This document shows, piece after piece, positions 43,801 to 56,006 of a stretch of 64,000 bases of DNA. Made by a program: the position numbers and the translations under genes. Numbering within the stretch: the stretch's first letter is position 1; each line of letters opens with the position of its first letter. Source of the stretch: Buxus sempervirens (Eukaryota; Streptophyta; Magnoliopsida; Buxales; Buxaceae); the NCBI GenBank assembly GCA_947561395.2, contig OX387187.1, positions 42,639,253 through 42,703,252 on the forward strand, in the 5' to 3' direction. Below the pieces are notes generated by a model. The model worked only from the letters and a program-made list of their open reading frames with translations. It ran no database searches and had not been told where the DNA came from.

Positions 43801-46800
43801 CCCTGAATGAGGACAATTGGGGAGTAGTCCTCCTTCAAGAATGCTAACTTCTAGTTAATCCTCTAAGCCACAAAATGCCACATCTTTGAAAATGGTGGGT
43901 TAATCCTCTAAGCTACTTAATGGTCTAACCCCTGACCTTACATCCCAGAATATTGCCACACGATTTCTACAGAGCTTCAATAGCTTGTATCACACATACA
44001 CTACCTGTTATATATTAACTTAATTAGTACAATTCCTTCATCGTCCAATGACTCCATTACCTTTAATATTGACCACATATATATTATTCAAAGGGGCTAT
44101 CTTGCAATCAATGAATCTTAATATTTTATCAATTTTTATTTTAAAAACTTCATATCTCATAATCATTTTCCTTTTTTAATTAAAAACAAAATTTTGTAGA
44201 CTTATATTTTATCTAAGCATTCTAGCATTTCTTAATATTAAATGAAAAATTTTGGTTTAACCACTATCAGCTTTTATAATTTTCCACAAATTAATTCTAG
44301 TGGTCTGAGATTTTCTACATTCACACCAAGTTAAGGTCCCTCTTTTAGGGTAAATTAACAAATAACAATAAAACTCATAAATTATTACACAGAATTTCAA
44401 CCAAATAAAATTCCATTTCTCAAGCTGAAGGAAGTCTGAGGTATAGTACTGACCACACTTGTAATGAAACCCCAACATCGTGAAATGGAGCGCAAAGGAA
44501 GCAACCTCAAAAATGTAGCCTGCAGTCGGCAAGGACCAGCCAATATGATATATGTCACTACATACGAAACTTACAGGCTTTTTTTCGAACCAAAATACAG
44601 TAGTCATGATCCAACGAAATGATGATGACTAAAATAAAATAAAATTACTACTTTTAGATCAGGTGAGAACTCGTGTTCAATTCCCTTTTCTCTTGCCTCT
44701 TCAACCTGTCAAGAAACCACGACTGAAATAAAATAATAGTAATAATGATATGACCAGCCATAAAGATCATAGTCTTCCTAAATCTCTTTTGACTTCTTTC
44801 ACACTATGTATTTGGAATTACAGAAACAGGATACTGAGATTTACCTTCTTGTCATCGTAGAGTCTCCGAGCATGAAGAACACCAAGCATAAGGATAGTAG
44901 CCACAGTTGCACCAGGAACCAGCAAGGAATTACCTGTAATATACGCTTAATGGTGATCATTAGATCCCTCATGGAAATGGACAGTCCATATGGTGGGTTG
45001 GCAAGAGAGGGATGGAGATTAAAAGATCCTCAAACTCCAAACCAAGACAGGAAGAGAACCAACAATTATTACAGATTTAGAATATTTCAAGTTTAGAATC
45101 TCACCATGTTCCTATATTGTCAAGATTCTCACTAACTATGTTATAGGAATATGTTTCCTTGCACAAAATAGATTTGTAGGATTTAGAATATTTCTTTATG
45201 CAATACATGATTCTAGGAGAGATTTAGGATACAATTATAGAAATTTCTTTTCTTTAAATACATTGTACATGTATATTGATAATTAATGAGTAAGGAATCC
45301 TTCTTTTCAGGTTTAGACTCGTTTATATTTACGTTTCTTAACATGGTATCAGAGCCTTCATCCTCAAGGTCTAGACTCGTTCTCCATTGTGATAGCATGG
45401 CTGATAATCCTGACCTCTTACCCAGTCTTCTTCTTCACAAGTGAGTAATGTTTTTTCCCCTTATTTTCTTCACTCATCCGATCATCCTAGTGCTGTTCTA
45501 GTCTCCTCTCTTCTTACTGGAGACAATTATTCTACATGGCAAAGAGCTATGAAGATGGCTCTCAATGCAAAGAATAAACTTGGGTTCGTTAATGGCACTA
45601 TAAAGCTTCTTGCTATCGTCTCATTGGCTTCCCTACTCATGGGAATCAAAATCGTAACACTTCACGGAATGATACAAGTCGTCAATCTGTGGCCCACCAG
45701 GTTTCTGCTAGCCCACCTACAACTTCAACCGAACATGGGATCCCTGGGTTAACTAGTGTGCAATATAATCAATTAATGGATCTACTCAAGTCTCCTTTTG
45801 TCAACTTTGCTGGTAATTCTTCTGTACCCTCGTCTTCTCACACTTTATCTAATTGGATTATAGACAGTGGAGTATCTGACCACATGTCTAAGCATTCATC
45901 TTCTCCTATCAAACCATACGTTACACATCAGTTTAGTCCTGTTCGTTTACCAACAGGTGATGTTGTTCCAGTTTCTCACGTTGGCACCTTTCATTTATCT
46001 CCCTCAATTACTCTTCATAATGTTCTCTTTGTTCCTGATTTTGAATTTAATCTTGTGTCCATTAGTAAAATTACCAAATCTCTAAATTGTGTTGCTATTT
46101 TTTTTCCACCTTTTGTGTTTTCCAGGACCTAACCACGAGGATGCTGATTGGAATGGGTGAAGAGTGTAATGGACTCTATTACTACAAGCATGTCTCTCCT
46201 ATAGCCTTTCATGTGAATAGATCTGTTCAGTCAAATATCTGGCACCAGCGACTTGGTCATCCTTCTCATTCCTGCTTACCCAGTTTTTTATCTCCTTCTA
46301 ATAAACTACTTCATTGTAATGTGTGTGCTAAAGGAAAGCACACAAGACTTCCTTTTTCTTTGGTCTAAAATAAAAGTACATTTGTCTTTGATCGCATTTA
46401 TTGTGATATTTGGGGTGGTTATCATACAGCATCCACCATGGGTGCTCATTACTTCTTGACTATTGTAGATTTCTCTCGGGTTACTTGTGTGTATTTAATG
46501 TGCCTTAAATCTAAAACCTTACAATGTCTTAGAAATTTCTTTGCCATGGCTCAAACCCAATTTCAATGCAAAATTCGTCATATCCGTACTGATAATGGTC
46601 AAGAATTTCTATCTCATGCTACCAAACATTTTTTTCATGAACAAGGTGTCATCCATGAGCAAACTTGCGTAGAGACACCCCAACAAAATAGTGTTGCCGA
46701 ACATAAACATCGACATCTTCTCAATGTTGCTCGATGCCTACGCTTTCAAGCCAATCTTCCTATTCAATTTTGGGGTGAATGTATTCTCACTACAACCTAT

Positions 46801-49572
46801 TTAATCAATCGTACTCCTTCACCTAGTCTTGATAACATTACTCCCTATGAACGTCTTTTTAACAAAGCACCTCACTATGACCACTTATGTGTTTTTGGAT
46901 GTTTATGTTATGCTCAAACATTACAATCTCATAAGGATAAATTTCAAGCAAGGGCAATTCCCTGTATTTTTATTGGATATCCTCTCAGTCAAAAGGCATA
47001 CCGACTGTTTAATATGGCAACAAAGAAAATATTCACTTCTCGAGATGTAACCTTTGTTGAAAGTGTTTTCCCTTTTCACACCATTATGTCTCCATCATCT
47101 ACTCCCACCGTCATTCCTCAACCCCTTTTAGAGATACCCATTGAACCCCTTCATCCACCTATTCATGAACCTTCCCCTCCTAATTCTCCACCTTCTATTA
47201 ATGTTCCACTGTCTAATCCTTTACCACTCACTAATCCAATTCCCTTTACTAGACCACGTCGTCACATCATCCGTCCCTCGTACCTTCAAGACTATGTTTG
47301 TCCCACTTTACCTTTCGAGTCCAACACGTCTTCATCCACTTCACAGCATTCATCAGGTACGGCTCATCCGCTTGCTAATTTCATTTCTTATCATAAATTC
47401 TCTTCTCAACATTTTTCTTTTATCTCTTCTTTGGCTTTACATTATGATCCTGTTAGCTATTCAGCATTCTCATTGGCGTGATACTATAACTTCTGAAATA
47501 CATGCTTTGGAAGACAACAACACTTGGAGTCTTCACTCTCTTCCTCCTGGTAAGAAGCCCATTGGCTGTAAATGGGTTTTAAAAACTAAACTTCGTCCAG
47601 ATGGATCCATTGAACGGTATAAAGCTCGTCTAGTGGCCAAGGGTTATACCCAATTTGAAGGCCTTGACTATCATGATACTTTTGCCCCGGTAGCAAAACT
47701 CGTCACTGTTCGTTGTGTTCTAGCTATTGCAATAGCTCTTCATTAGTTAGATGTGCATAATGCCTTTCTTTATGGTGACCTCGATGAAGAAGTCTACATG
47801 ACCCTTCCACCTGGCTATTGTGGTAAGGGGGAGACTCGGGTTTGTCGTCTCCACAAGTCTCTTTATGGGTTAAAACAAGCTTCTCGCAACTGGTATTCTA
47901 AACTTTCCTCTGTTCTCATCTCCACGGACTTCACTCAATCACAGGCTGATCACTCGTTGTTTACACGATCCAATGATCAAACTTTTACTGCTATTCTTGT
48001 CTGTGTGGATGATATTTTGTTGACAGGAAACGATCTTCATGCTCTCACTATCGTGGAAGCCTTCTTAGCTGATCATTTCAAGATCAAGGACCTTGGTTCT
48101 CTTAAATATTTCCTTGGGCTAGAGGTTGCTCGTTCACCTTCTGGTATTTTTCTCAACCAACGGAAGTATACTCTAGATATTCTTTCTGATGCGGGCACTT
48201 TGGGTTCTTGTCCTTCTCTTTTTCCCATGGAGTATAATTTGAAGTTAACACCTCATGATGGCGAACTCCTCTCAGATCCCGATATCTATCGGCGTCTTGT
48301 TGGTCGCCTCATTTACTTAACTATCACACAACCTGATATTGTTTTCTCCGTTAATGTTCTCAGTCAGTTCATGCATCAACCCCGTCAACCGCACTATCAA
48401 GAAGCTCTTCGAGTTCTTCGCTATCTCAAGTCTTCACCTGGTCATGGTATATTCTTTTCTTCCACCTGCAATTTTCAGGTCTCAGCATATTCAGACTCTG
48501 ATTGGGCGAGTTGTCCTACCACTTGCCGCTCCCCTACTGGTTTCTTTATCAAGCTTGGTGACAGTCCTATCTCTTGGCGCACTAAGAAGCAATCTGTTGT
48601 CACTCGTTCCTCCGCTGAAGCAGAATATCGTGCGATGGCGTCTACCACTTGTGAATTAGTCTGGTTAAAACTCTTCGTGACTTGGCTGTCTCTCATCCTC
48701 AACCTATGCTCCTTCATTGCGATAATCAAGCTGCACTTCATATCACCCGCAATCCTATGTTTCATGAACGCACCAAGCACATCAAGATCGATTGTCACTT
48801 GGTTAGAGAAAAATTCCAAGCTCGTCTAATATTTCCGCTTCATTTTCCTAGCACACATCAACTTGCTGATATCTTCAATAAAGCCCTTGGTCATGAGTCT
48901 TTTCATCATTTAGTTGGCAAGTTGGGCGTAACTGACCTTCATGCTCCAACTTGAGGGGGAGTATTACAGATTTAGAATATTTCAAGTTTAGAATCTCACC
49001 ATGTTCTTATATTGTCAAGATTCTCACTAACTATGTTATAGGAATATGTTTCCTTGTACAAAATAGATTTGTAGGATTTAGAATATTTCTTTATGCAATA
49101 CATGATTCTAGGAGAGATTTAGGATCCAGTTATAGAAATTTCTTTTCTTTAAATACATTGTACATGTATATTGATAATTAATGAGTAAGGAATCCTTCTT
49201 TTAAGGTTTAGACTCTTTTATCTTTACGTTTCTTAACAACAATCAGCATCCAAATTATAAAATCTATCGATCACTAAATTCTATAGTAAATATGCAATCT
49301 CGGACAAAAAAAAAACTAAAAATTTATGTACAAAAGATACATAAAAAGATTAAAAAAAAATTTTTGCTTAAAAATGAAGGATACAGTACATGCCAAGCTT
49401 GCAATGGGATAGGAAACTGACCTTCAGAACTTCCGGTGCCTCCATTACCGGACGCTCGACTGGTTAGGAGGTTCCTTGCTAAAGGAGTGAAACAAAGACG
49501 ATGACGAGGGAAATATTTAAAACGTAAATGTTGTGGACAAACGGGCCATTTTGGAGAAGCCCTAAATTTCAT
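34865..49572 (-). CDS. PSD1: PSD1, mitochondrial phosphatidylserine decarboxylase, 12 exons, 437 aa
   Basis: The enzyme converts phosphatidylserine to phosphatidylethanolamine at the mitochondrial inner membrane. Minus-strand exons: 49572-49422, 44933-44845, 44705-44652, 44519-44454, 42368-42308, 42141-42032, 41918-41671, 39306-39200, 38888-38821, 37360-37283, 35988-35866, 35023-34865. All junctions are GT-AG and the phases close to 437 residues (Arabidopsis PSD1 is about 453). Exon 1 encodes a basic, Arg-rich presequence ([20 protein letters not shown]). Exon 2 encodes a membrane segment ([20 protein letters not shown]). Later come [15 protein letters not shown] and the C-terminal NMGSTVVL. 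Its GST triplet is the known self-cleavage site, where Ser becomes the pyruvoyl group, so the C-terminal piece becomes the alpha chain. I chose Met at 49572 by homology; an upstream in-frame Met at 49797 would add a non-homologous extension. Intron 1 carries an antisense Copia element. Confidence 0.95.
36100..36180. repeat. Dispersed repeat, ACTAGCAGAGTGCATGTGCAGT family, copy 1
   Basis: TAACTAGCAGAGTGCATGTG then CAGTGCTGCATGTATGTA. Related to copies near 59826 and 63618. Lies in PSD1 intron 10. Confidence 0.65.
40460..40950. mobile_element. hAT-like remnant with GGCCCAGCCC words, in PSD1 intron 7
   Basis: Begins TGGGTGGCAATTTTAGGCCC, a usual plant hAT end. GGCCTGG/CCAGGCC words sit near both ends around an AT-rich middle. 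The right end is not resolved. Confidence 0.5.
43005..43310 (-). mobile_element. RTE-type LINE fragment in PSD1 intron 4 region
   Basis: The minus strand reads [16 protein letters not shown], then [12 protein letters not shown] and MRMLRWMH, the C-terminal part of RTE reverse transcriptase. It is interrupted and lacks the rest. It lies in the intron between exons ending at 44454 and starting at 42368. Confidence 0.75.
45067..45343 (+). repeat. 5' LTR of the Copia element
   Basis: 277 bp direct repeat of 48962-49238. It starts TATTACAG and ends TTAACA, so the usual TG start is TA in both copies. The ends are fixed by the adjoining ACAAT target duplication and the primer-binding site that follows immediately. 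Confidence 0.95.
48962..49238 (+). repeat. 3' LTR of the Copia element
   Basis: 277 bp, the same length as the 5' LTR, with seven differences counted by eye. It is preceded by a G-rich purine tract and followed by the second ACAAT of the target duplication. Confidence 0.95.
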
Positions 49573-49744
49573 CTTGTGCGAGTTGGTTAGTGGCGAATGG
49601 TAGAATTTCTTATTTCTCGCGTCTTCCTCTTCTCTATTCGGGAGACGGAGCAAAATGAAGCGGTAGGGTTTCTTTAGCCTTCGAGCCGGTAAGTGCTTTA
49701 AAAATGGCGCGTATATTGTCTTCTTACTATTAAGACAATCCAGT

Positions 49745-50165
49745 TCTAAACGTGGCGGATTCGGGCCGGATCCGTCAAGATTTGAATCCGAATCCAATTA
49801 AATTGTAGGATATCAGAATCTGATTGAATTTGAATCCAAATTCAATTAATATTCGAATCTGATTAAATATTCGAACCCGACTAAATGTTCAAAAATCCGA
49901 TTAAATTAACTTGTTTTTACAACCTTATATGTGGAAGCAGCATGTTAGATTATTTACTTACACCCTTATAAAATTAAAAAAATTTAAATCGGATTTGAAT
50001 TTTTATCAAACGAATCTACTAAGATACAAATCCGATTATTAAATGGATTTATCTTTGGATCCGTATTCGATCTGCTAGACATCTCTTTGGATAAAGATCT
50101 GATTAAATCGGATAAATTTAATCGGAGTTGGATGGTAATTGGATTAAAACCCGACCCATTGACAA
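49745..50165. mobile_element. hAT-like remnant with GGATTTGAATCC subterminal words, upstream of PSD1
   Basis: Dense repeats of AATCCGATTAAAT, GGATCCG and TTTAATCGGA as in the ends of the element at 26360. The right end read inward is GTCAATGGGTCGGG, a typical hAT terminus. No clear target duplication. It begins within about 180 bases upstream of the PSD1 start, so it may overlap the promoter. Confidence 0.6.
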
Positions 50166-52578
50166 TTGTGCTAGCTGGGTGCACGTGAAGTATTACCAAG
50201 AAAGAAGTAGATAGCGAAGGAATGATTTTGCGATTGACTATTAAGTTTTTAAAAAGTGAGATAGTTTTAACTATTGTATCCTTTTTATTAATGAATCTCC
50301 ACAATGATGTGTAGGGGTTGTTTAGGAAAATTGCACATTTTGGTTGGCATAATTCCCAAAGGGCGCTTCACCCTATATATAGATGGATTTCTCCGAAAAT
50401 TGACAATTTGAGACAATAAACATTTTTTTATTTTGGGCTAGAAACGTGGCCCAACTAGAGACAAAAATAAATAATAATAGTTATTATGAGTTATAGTCGC
50501 AAAGTTAGAGTCATCTCAAGTTAATATATGTGTTTTTGGCCTCCTATTAGCTTTTATTCTACTGTGGAACGGCACGCACCACGCACGTAATAAATTATAA
50601 AACACTAATTTGTAAATGTTTTTGTAGGGCCCTTAGAAAAATACTCCACATTAAAAGCAAGAGCCCAAATTGCATGCCATTCCATTCAATTTAGTATGTT
50701 AACGTGGCATAACAAATATGTAAAATAGGAAAAAACAAAGGGGCATTTTAGGCATGGAATTTCAGGCCCTAACATTGTCTCCTTGCCTTACACATTAGTA
50801 TAGATTTCATATTAATTAACAACTTATAGGAACTGAAAATATTTCCATACTTTATGTTGCTTGACTTGAAATCTTATTTAGTTAGCTTCCTGTTTATTAA
50901 CCTAACCATTAACAAGGTTAAGCACAACACTATTATAGTACAAACAAAATCTGGATCCTGCAATCCTACCACTATTACTGCGATAGAGTGTAGCTCAGTT
51001 TGGTTTGGTCTGAGTTCACATCAACTTAAATTCAGTTTTGGTTTTGTTCAGTTTAGTTAAGCATATTGATTCGAAGTCGGTTTGTGCAGTTGTTTTTCGT
51101 TTTTAAACAAAACTAGTTGCACCCCTCTTACCTTCCACTTAGATATCAAGTATAATAACCTGGATCCCATGGAAAGAAACACATCAAAGTGTAACCCCAT
51201 TTCATGGAGACCGTTTCACTCTGGAACCACTAATAGAATGAAACGTGTGGATTGGTGACCTTTTTCAATAGGGGGCCCATACCCCAAAATGCATCCCATC
51301 TTGTGGTTTCACTGAACTACCGGATTTTGGCTCTAGAAGAAGTGCTCACCATTTCATATCATATCATTTATGTCAAGAACAAGGCCCAATAAAGCCCAAA
51401 CCCAAAGCATAAAAAAGTTCAACCAAGTCAAGCTTTATCCATCCCAAGACTTGTGATTTACCCATAATTGCCCATAGACGTGAGGGGGAGGGACCAATCC
51501 AATAATCATAACCGTCGAGAATCAGTTCGACGGCCAAGATTAAACATTATTAACCCCTAGGGATAGTAAGCGTTCAAGCATGCTTGCTTCATTCATTGTT
51601 CAGTAGATCTTGATGAGGATGACCCAAGAGAAAAAAAGGTGAACTTGGGAGACAACAAACGTTTCCTTTTAAAAGAGAAAGATAGAAAGAGCATATATAG
51701 ATATGTGGCTCTACTTCTCATTCATGGTACATAAGCAAATACATAGATGGCAGGTGTAAGTGATGCATTCCCAGCAGCATTAATTAGTACTAAGCTATAC
51801 CTTGTATGCATCTCTTACATCCCATGTTCATCACAAGAACAAAACAACAAAAATTAACAAAGCATGGTTATGGTTATTAAACTAAGTAGAAAGAGAAAGA
51901 AGAAATTAAAAGCCTAACTAAAATCGGACCGTTGACCCTCGATTCCCCGCCATGCAATGTTGCTCTCCCGATTCTGCTCGGCCTTCTGAAGCAAGAGACA
52001 ACAGGAGAGCACAATTGCATAGTCTTCTTCTTGTTCTTTTGTTATCTGTTTCACGCAACATATCTACAAAAGAACCGCTCCCCTGCGTCGCGGGCGCCGC
52101 CGGCGGCGGTATCCTTTGAACCCACCACCGGAATCAAGACAGTCCCGCCGGTTTTCGCCGATCATTGTATCTGGTTTTTACAGAGGCAACCGAAGAAGAG
52201 AAAGGGATAGAAGAAGAAGGGGACATGATGGGTCGTATTTAAAGGCGAGATTGTAGCTTTTATCTCACTCAAGTGGGGTTTTTTCTTTCTTCCCTTGCTT
52301 TGTTTAAGAAAAAAATTTGGGTTGATGGGGTAGTGAAATTCTCGGTCCAAGCTCTCGCGAGAGCATGTTTGTGGGGAATGCGAAAAACTCCACTCACTCG
52401 ATTTCCAATGCTCTTGGAATTTCTCTCTTTTTCTCCCCCAGTCACGGTCATGGACGCAAAAACTGAAAAGAAAGGGTTTCGATTGGATTGCTTTTGTTTA
52501 TCGACGTGTCTGCAGTAACATCCACTTCCAGTTCCAGACCGACGACATAAACATGAAAGAACCCAAGAGTCCAACTAC
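50166..52578. other. Intergenic, no supported gene
   Basis: AT-rich DNA with remnants of repeats. A small GC-rich block at 52080-52160 follows, on the minus strand, a TATA-like CTTTAAATACG (about 52237). Short ORFs on both strands there match nothing I know. Confidence 0.5.
51160..51345. repeat. Inverted counterpart of about 55190-55330
   Basis: Shared words with the reverse complement of 55190-55330: TGAAAC..TGGAT..G, then GAAACCAC..CCGGATTTTGG..CTAGA. Probably two copies of one old MITE in opposite orientation. Confidence 0.4.
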
Positions 52579-52793
52579 CGGAATGAAATCGTCCGCCCTG
52601 TATTGATCTCTAATGGGCTAGGCCGTGAGATGCTGCCATGTGGAGCATCTCACGGCCAATATTTTTTGATTGTTTTAAATGTTTTCAAATGTGGCTCACA
52701 TGAAAAAACATTGACTGTGAAATGCTCCACATGACAATATCTCAGTTCGCATCAGGGATCAATACAAGAAGGGCTACAGACGATTTCTTCCCA
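52579..52793. mobile_element. Related MITE, about 215 bp, with a perfect central hairpin
   Basis: The ends pair GGAATGAAATCGTCCGCCCT with GGGAAGAAATCGTCTGTAGC, similar to the MITE at 24697. Flanks CCAACTAC and ATAACTAC match 6 of 8. Near its left end is a perfect 14-bp inverted repeat GGCCGTGAGATGCT (52621-52634) / AGCATCTCACGGCC (52644-52657) with a 9-nt loop. Confidence 0.75.
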
Positions 52794-52809
52794 TAACTAC
52801 CCTTGTGAG

Positions 52810-52870
52810 CAATTACAAGCAAATATATATATATATATCTATGTATGTATGTATGTATGTATGTATTTAT
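52810..52870. repeat. Microsatellites (AT)n and (GTAT)n
   Basis: ATATATATATATAT followed by five or more GTAT units. Other simple repeats: (TA)n at 2722-2736 and 35166-35204, G-run at about 27160-27176. Confidence 0.9.
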
Positions 52871-53289
52871 TATGTGTATATGTTTGTATAAAAAAACGAA
52901 TTGACTGTACCTTATGAGCTTGCTATATGCTAAAGAGTATAGACAAGCCTTTTTGTTTTATTGTTGCCCTTAATTTAAACATCATCTTATAGTTATTTCT
53001 TCTTGAGCTATTGTGGATATTCTTTGTGCACTAGGAGTTTCGACTATGGACCCATAGTGGGATATGACATCTATAACAAAATCTTTTAGTTCTTTAAAGT
53101 AACTCAACTAATCAGTAGAGCAACCTCCTTCCTGTGGTGGCCTTATCTGCTAGCTACAGGAGTTAATGCAAGATTTATTTTTACACAATATCGAGTAGTG
53201 GGACATCCTCAAATTTACTTAGAATTTAATAGGGTTGAAATTTAACAAACTACGATACATCAATACAAAAAGGATCTTAAATAGTTGTA

Positions 53290-53640
53290 GGCATGCCAGA
53301 GAGTTTGGGATAGCATAGCCCAAGCACCGTTGTGCTACAAGATAGGCATGACACAACCAACGTCTGGCCGTGCTGTGCCGTGCCAGCCCATTTGGCTTGC
53401 TAGATTATGCAATATAGTCATTTTACATACATACATATATATAGTGTGTTTATATTAAATTTATAATATTATAAATATAATATATTATCATAGAGCTTTT
53501 ATATATACGTGTGTGTGTGCATGTGTGTATATGTATTACAAATAGGCTATGCTTGCACGATAAGCCTAGCATGTTGTGCTGTGCCTAAATGAGCCAATGT
53601 GTTGAGGGACATGATGCATTTTACTTTCCATGAAAATGCC
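53290..53640. mobile_element. Related hAT-like remnant flanking the 53649 element
   Basis: Contains the same GGCCGTGCTGTGCCGTGCC and TAGCCCAAGCACC words with an AT/GT-rich centre. Probably an older relative into which, or beside which, the 53649 element inserted. Ends not resolved. Confidence 0.5.
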
Positions 53641-53648
53641 TTTGTTGA

Positions 53649-54199
53649 TACGGGTGCTTATCGGGCTGGCCTGGCACGGCATGAGCACATTTAGCCTGTG
53701 CTTGCCGGCCAATCACCTAATACCCTAGGTACGGCCTAGATCGTGGCACGGTTAAGGCTGAGCCATGTCAGGCCAAGCAGGCTAGCGGGCAGCATAACAA
53801 ATTTATTAAAAAATTCAAAAATAGAAAAATATAGAAAAAAAGTTAAATAAAGAATACAGAAATTTTAAAAATATATAAATTTATCATTCACACACATTCT
53901 TACACATATTGGGATGCAATTTTCTCCAAAATTGTAAAAAAAAAAAAACCCACAAGATAAAAAAAAACCCCTTTTTCTAATACAAGCCCGCGGACTAGTA
54001 TACATGCTAGCATGGTAAGGCACGCTTAAAGCGTGCCGTGCTGCCCACATGTTTCACGAGCCACGACTTGCTGAGCCATTGTGCATGGCGAGCTATGCCT
54101 TAACGAGCCTAGGGCCCAGTACCCCAGGCACGGCACGGCCCGCTAATAGTGCCTGGGCTGTGCCATGCCCATGCCGACCTGGCTCGATAAGCAACCCTA
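53649..54199. mobile_element. hAT non-autonomous element, 551 bp, GGCACGGC subterminal repeats
   Basis: Perfect 8-bp duplication TTTGTTGA at 53641-53648 and 54200-54207. Left end TACGGGTGCTTATCGGGC, right end read inward TAGGGTTGCTTATCGAGC. CGTGCC/GGCACGG words crowd both ends, as expected for transposase-binding subterminal repeats. The middle is A-rich and non-coding. Confidence 0.9.
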
Positions 54200-54207
54200 T
54201 TTGTTGA

Positions 54208-56006
54208 GTCCCATATTAATACAACAACAATAACAAAATATATAAGATCAAGCTAATTCAAATCCTATTTCTCCTTTTTAACCTTTCAAAAACTAGTTGT
54301 ATGTTTCATCAGATTGGGACTAAATTAAAAGAAATGTTGTTGTCAATTGGGGTGATGGTTAATTGAATTAAAATTTGAGGAAATGACTACACTAGTTTGC
54401 ATCAACTTTTCTCACGTCAATCTCGTAGAAAATGAGATCAAACTTTTGAATTTTGTAGAAGAGGAAAAAGAAGATATCAAAGAAAAATGCACAAAGTCAC
54501 AAGAGAGAGATTAAAGGCAAGCCATAAGTCAAAGAGGATTCTCTTTTCTCTTTTTGTGATCTCACTACTTTGTTCTTTGCTTGATAGATATACTTTAGCA
54601 TTTACATCCAAAAGATTTGGTGGGCAGTCTTAATCATTCCCCTCTTTCCCCTAACCTATGTTAACTTGAAAAATCCAAATTTTAGGCTATCACATTTAGA
54701 TTATTGCAAAATAAATTTTATTTAAAAATTTTTTGATTTAATGTTAAACAAAATTTGTCTTTGATACATCGGGTTTTCAGGTAGGTTCATTAATCCAGGG
54801 TTTACCCTCTTAAATGAGTCCAAGTGGCCCTGCCCAGGGCAGGTTCCGCCTTATCGAAAGAAAAATAGGAAAAAAGAAAAAATATTTTTCTTTGATGAGA
54901 TAGAGTAATAGAATTGATGCTATTGATTCATTATCAAATTTTACGTTACCTCGATCAATAACATGCTTGGCAAAGATTGAAATTTCATATCAATCACCAA
55001 CATGGAAGAAACATCTTTTGATTCATTGAATCTTCCACCCTTGGATAAAAAACACAAAATTTTTACATCATTAACACGTCATATATGCGTAAGAATCTAC
55101 AATAAAAGACCACTTTCTTCTCTCTAGTTGCTAGAACTTATGAATAGCAAATCATAAAATAGTCAACTTTCTTCTTGGTCCATTTTCTCCTCTAAAAGCA
55201 TTTCCTCTAAAACCAAAATCCGGTGGTTTCGTAAAACCATCAGCTGGAATAGAGTTTGGATGTGTGAGCCCGAACATCCATCCATGCGTTTCATGCTGGC
55301 ACCACTAAATGGCACCAGGTGAAAAGCTCTGGACCTCGGTTAATAAAATAGTCAATCATTAGATACTCGACGCGCATTATCAGCTCCTCGTGTTTCATAA
55401 CGATCTTAATTTGCCACGTGGAAAGCCATTTGTCTGGTGATAGGCCAACACAAATCGGCGCGTGACCTAAAAAAGAAAGCGTTGGTGGAACAAGTGGGAC
55501 CCAAGCAATAGCCGTTTCAAGCCGTCGGTCTGGCCTTGCACGGCGACGATGACTTATCGGTTACAGTCGCAGAGTTTGACGAGGCAGACAGAGAGAGAAA
55601 AATAAAGAGGCAGCTGAATGGGCACGCACGCCTGGTCATCGGATCCCGTTTCGTTTTGTCGCTTTTTTTTGGGTAACTTTGACGGAGCAGTGTGAGTGGA
55701 GGGGGGTGGGCGAATGGAGACGAAACGCAAACGAACACAAATTGTCTTGGAAGAAAAGGAGAGGACGAAATGAGGGCCATGTGATGATTCGTCTTTTTAC
55801 GAGCTTTTTTCTCTCTTGGGAGGGGAGGATTGGACAAAGCGAGTGAATATGGACGTGGCTGTTAGGGATGCGTTCGTATTATGGATTATGCAGGCTGTGT
55901 TGAGAGCTTTCCAGTGTGGAATGATTGACTAATCCCTATTTGGGCCGACGTTATTGCAGTCACAGCGGTGGACGAGGAAGAACTGGACCTACCAGTTATT
56001 CACTGT
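54208..56006. other. Intergenic, no supported gene
   Basis: Mostly AT-rich to 55100, then a CpG-richer part (55260-55900) with short ORFs on both strands. None is recognisable. Confidence 0.5.

Larger units (their letters stand above)
45067..49238 (+). mobile_element. Ty1/Copia LTR retrotransposon, broken, inserted in PSD1 intron 1
   Basis: This is an LTR retrotransposon fossil of 4172 bp. It has two 277 bp LTRs (45067-45343 and 48962-49238) and a perfect 5-bp target duplication ACAAT at 45062-45066 and 49239-49243. A primer-binding site begins directly after the 5' LTR (TGGTATCAGAGC, the plant Copia initiator-Met tRNA type), and a purine tract lies just before the 3' LTR. The internal order is Gag remnant (about 45440-45760), aspartic protease (about 45850-46000), integrase (about 46230-47050), reverse transcriptase (about 47490-48250) and RNase H (about 48480-48950). 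Integrase before reverse transcriptase defines Copia. The coding region is interrupted in at least five places and the Gag region is short, so it looks inactive. The LTRs differ at 7 of 277 positions by eye (2.5%), which suggests an insertion roughly one to a few million years old, depending on the rate used. It is antisense to PSD1. Confidence 0.95.

Noticed and set aside
52273-52574. Overlapping ORFs on both strands near 52.3-52.5 kb
   Set aside because: No domain, no homology I recognise, no paired splice sites; both strands are equally open.
55517-55837. 106-codon minus-strand ORF in CpG-richer DNA
   Set aside because: Low-complexity Ser/Pro/Lys composition with no family resemblance. 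An open frame on the other strand overlaps.
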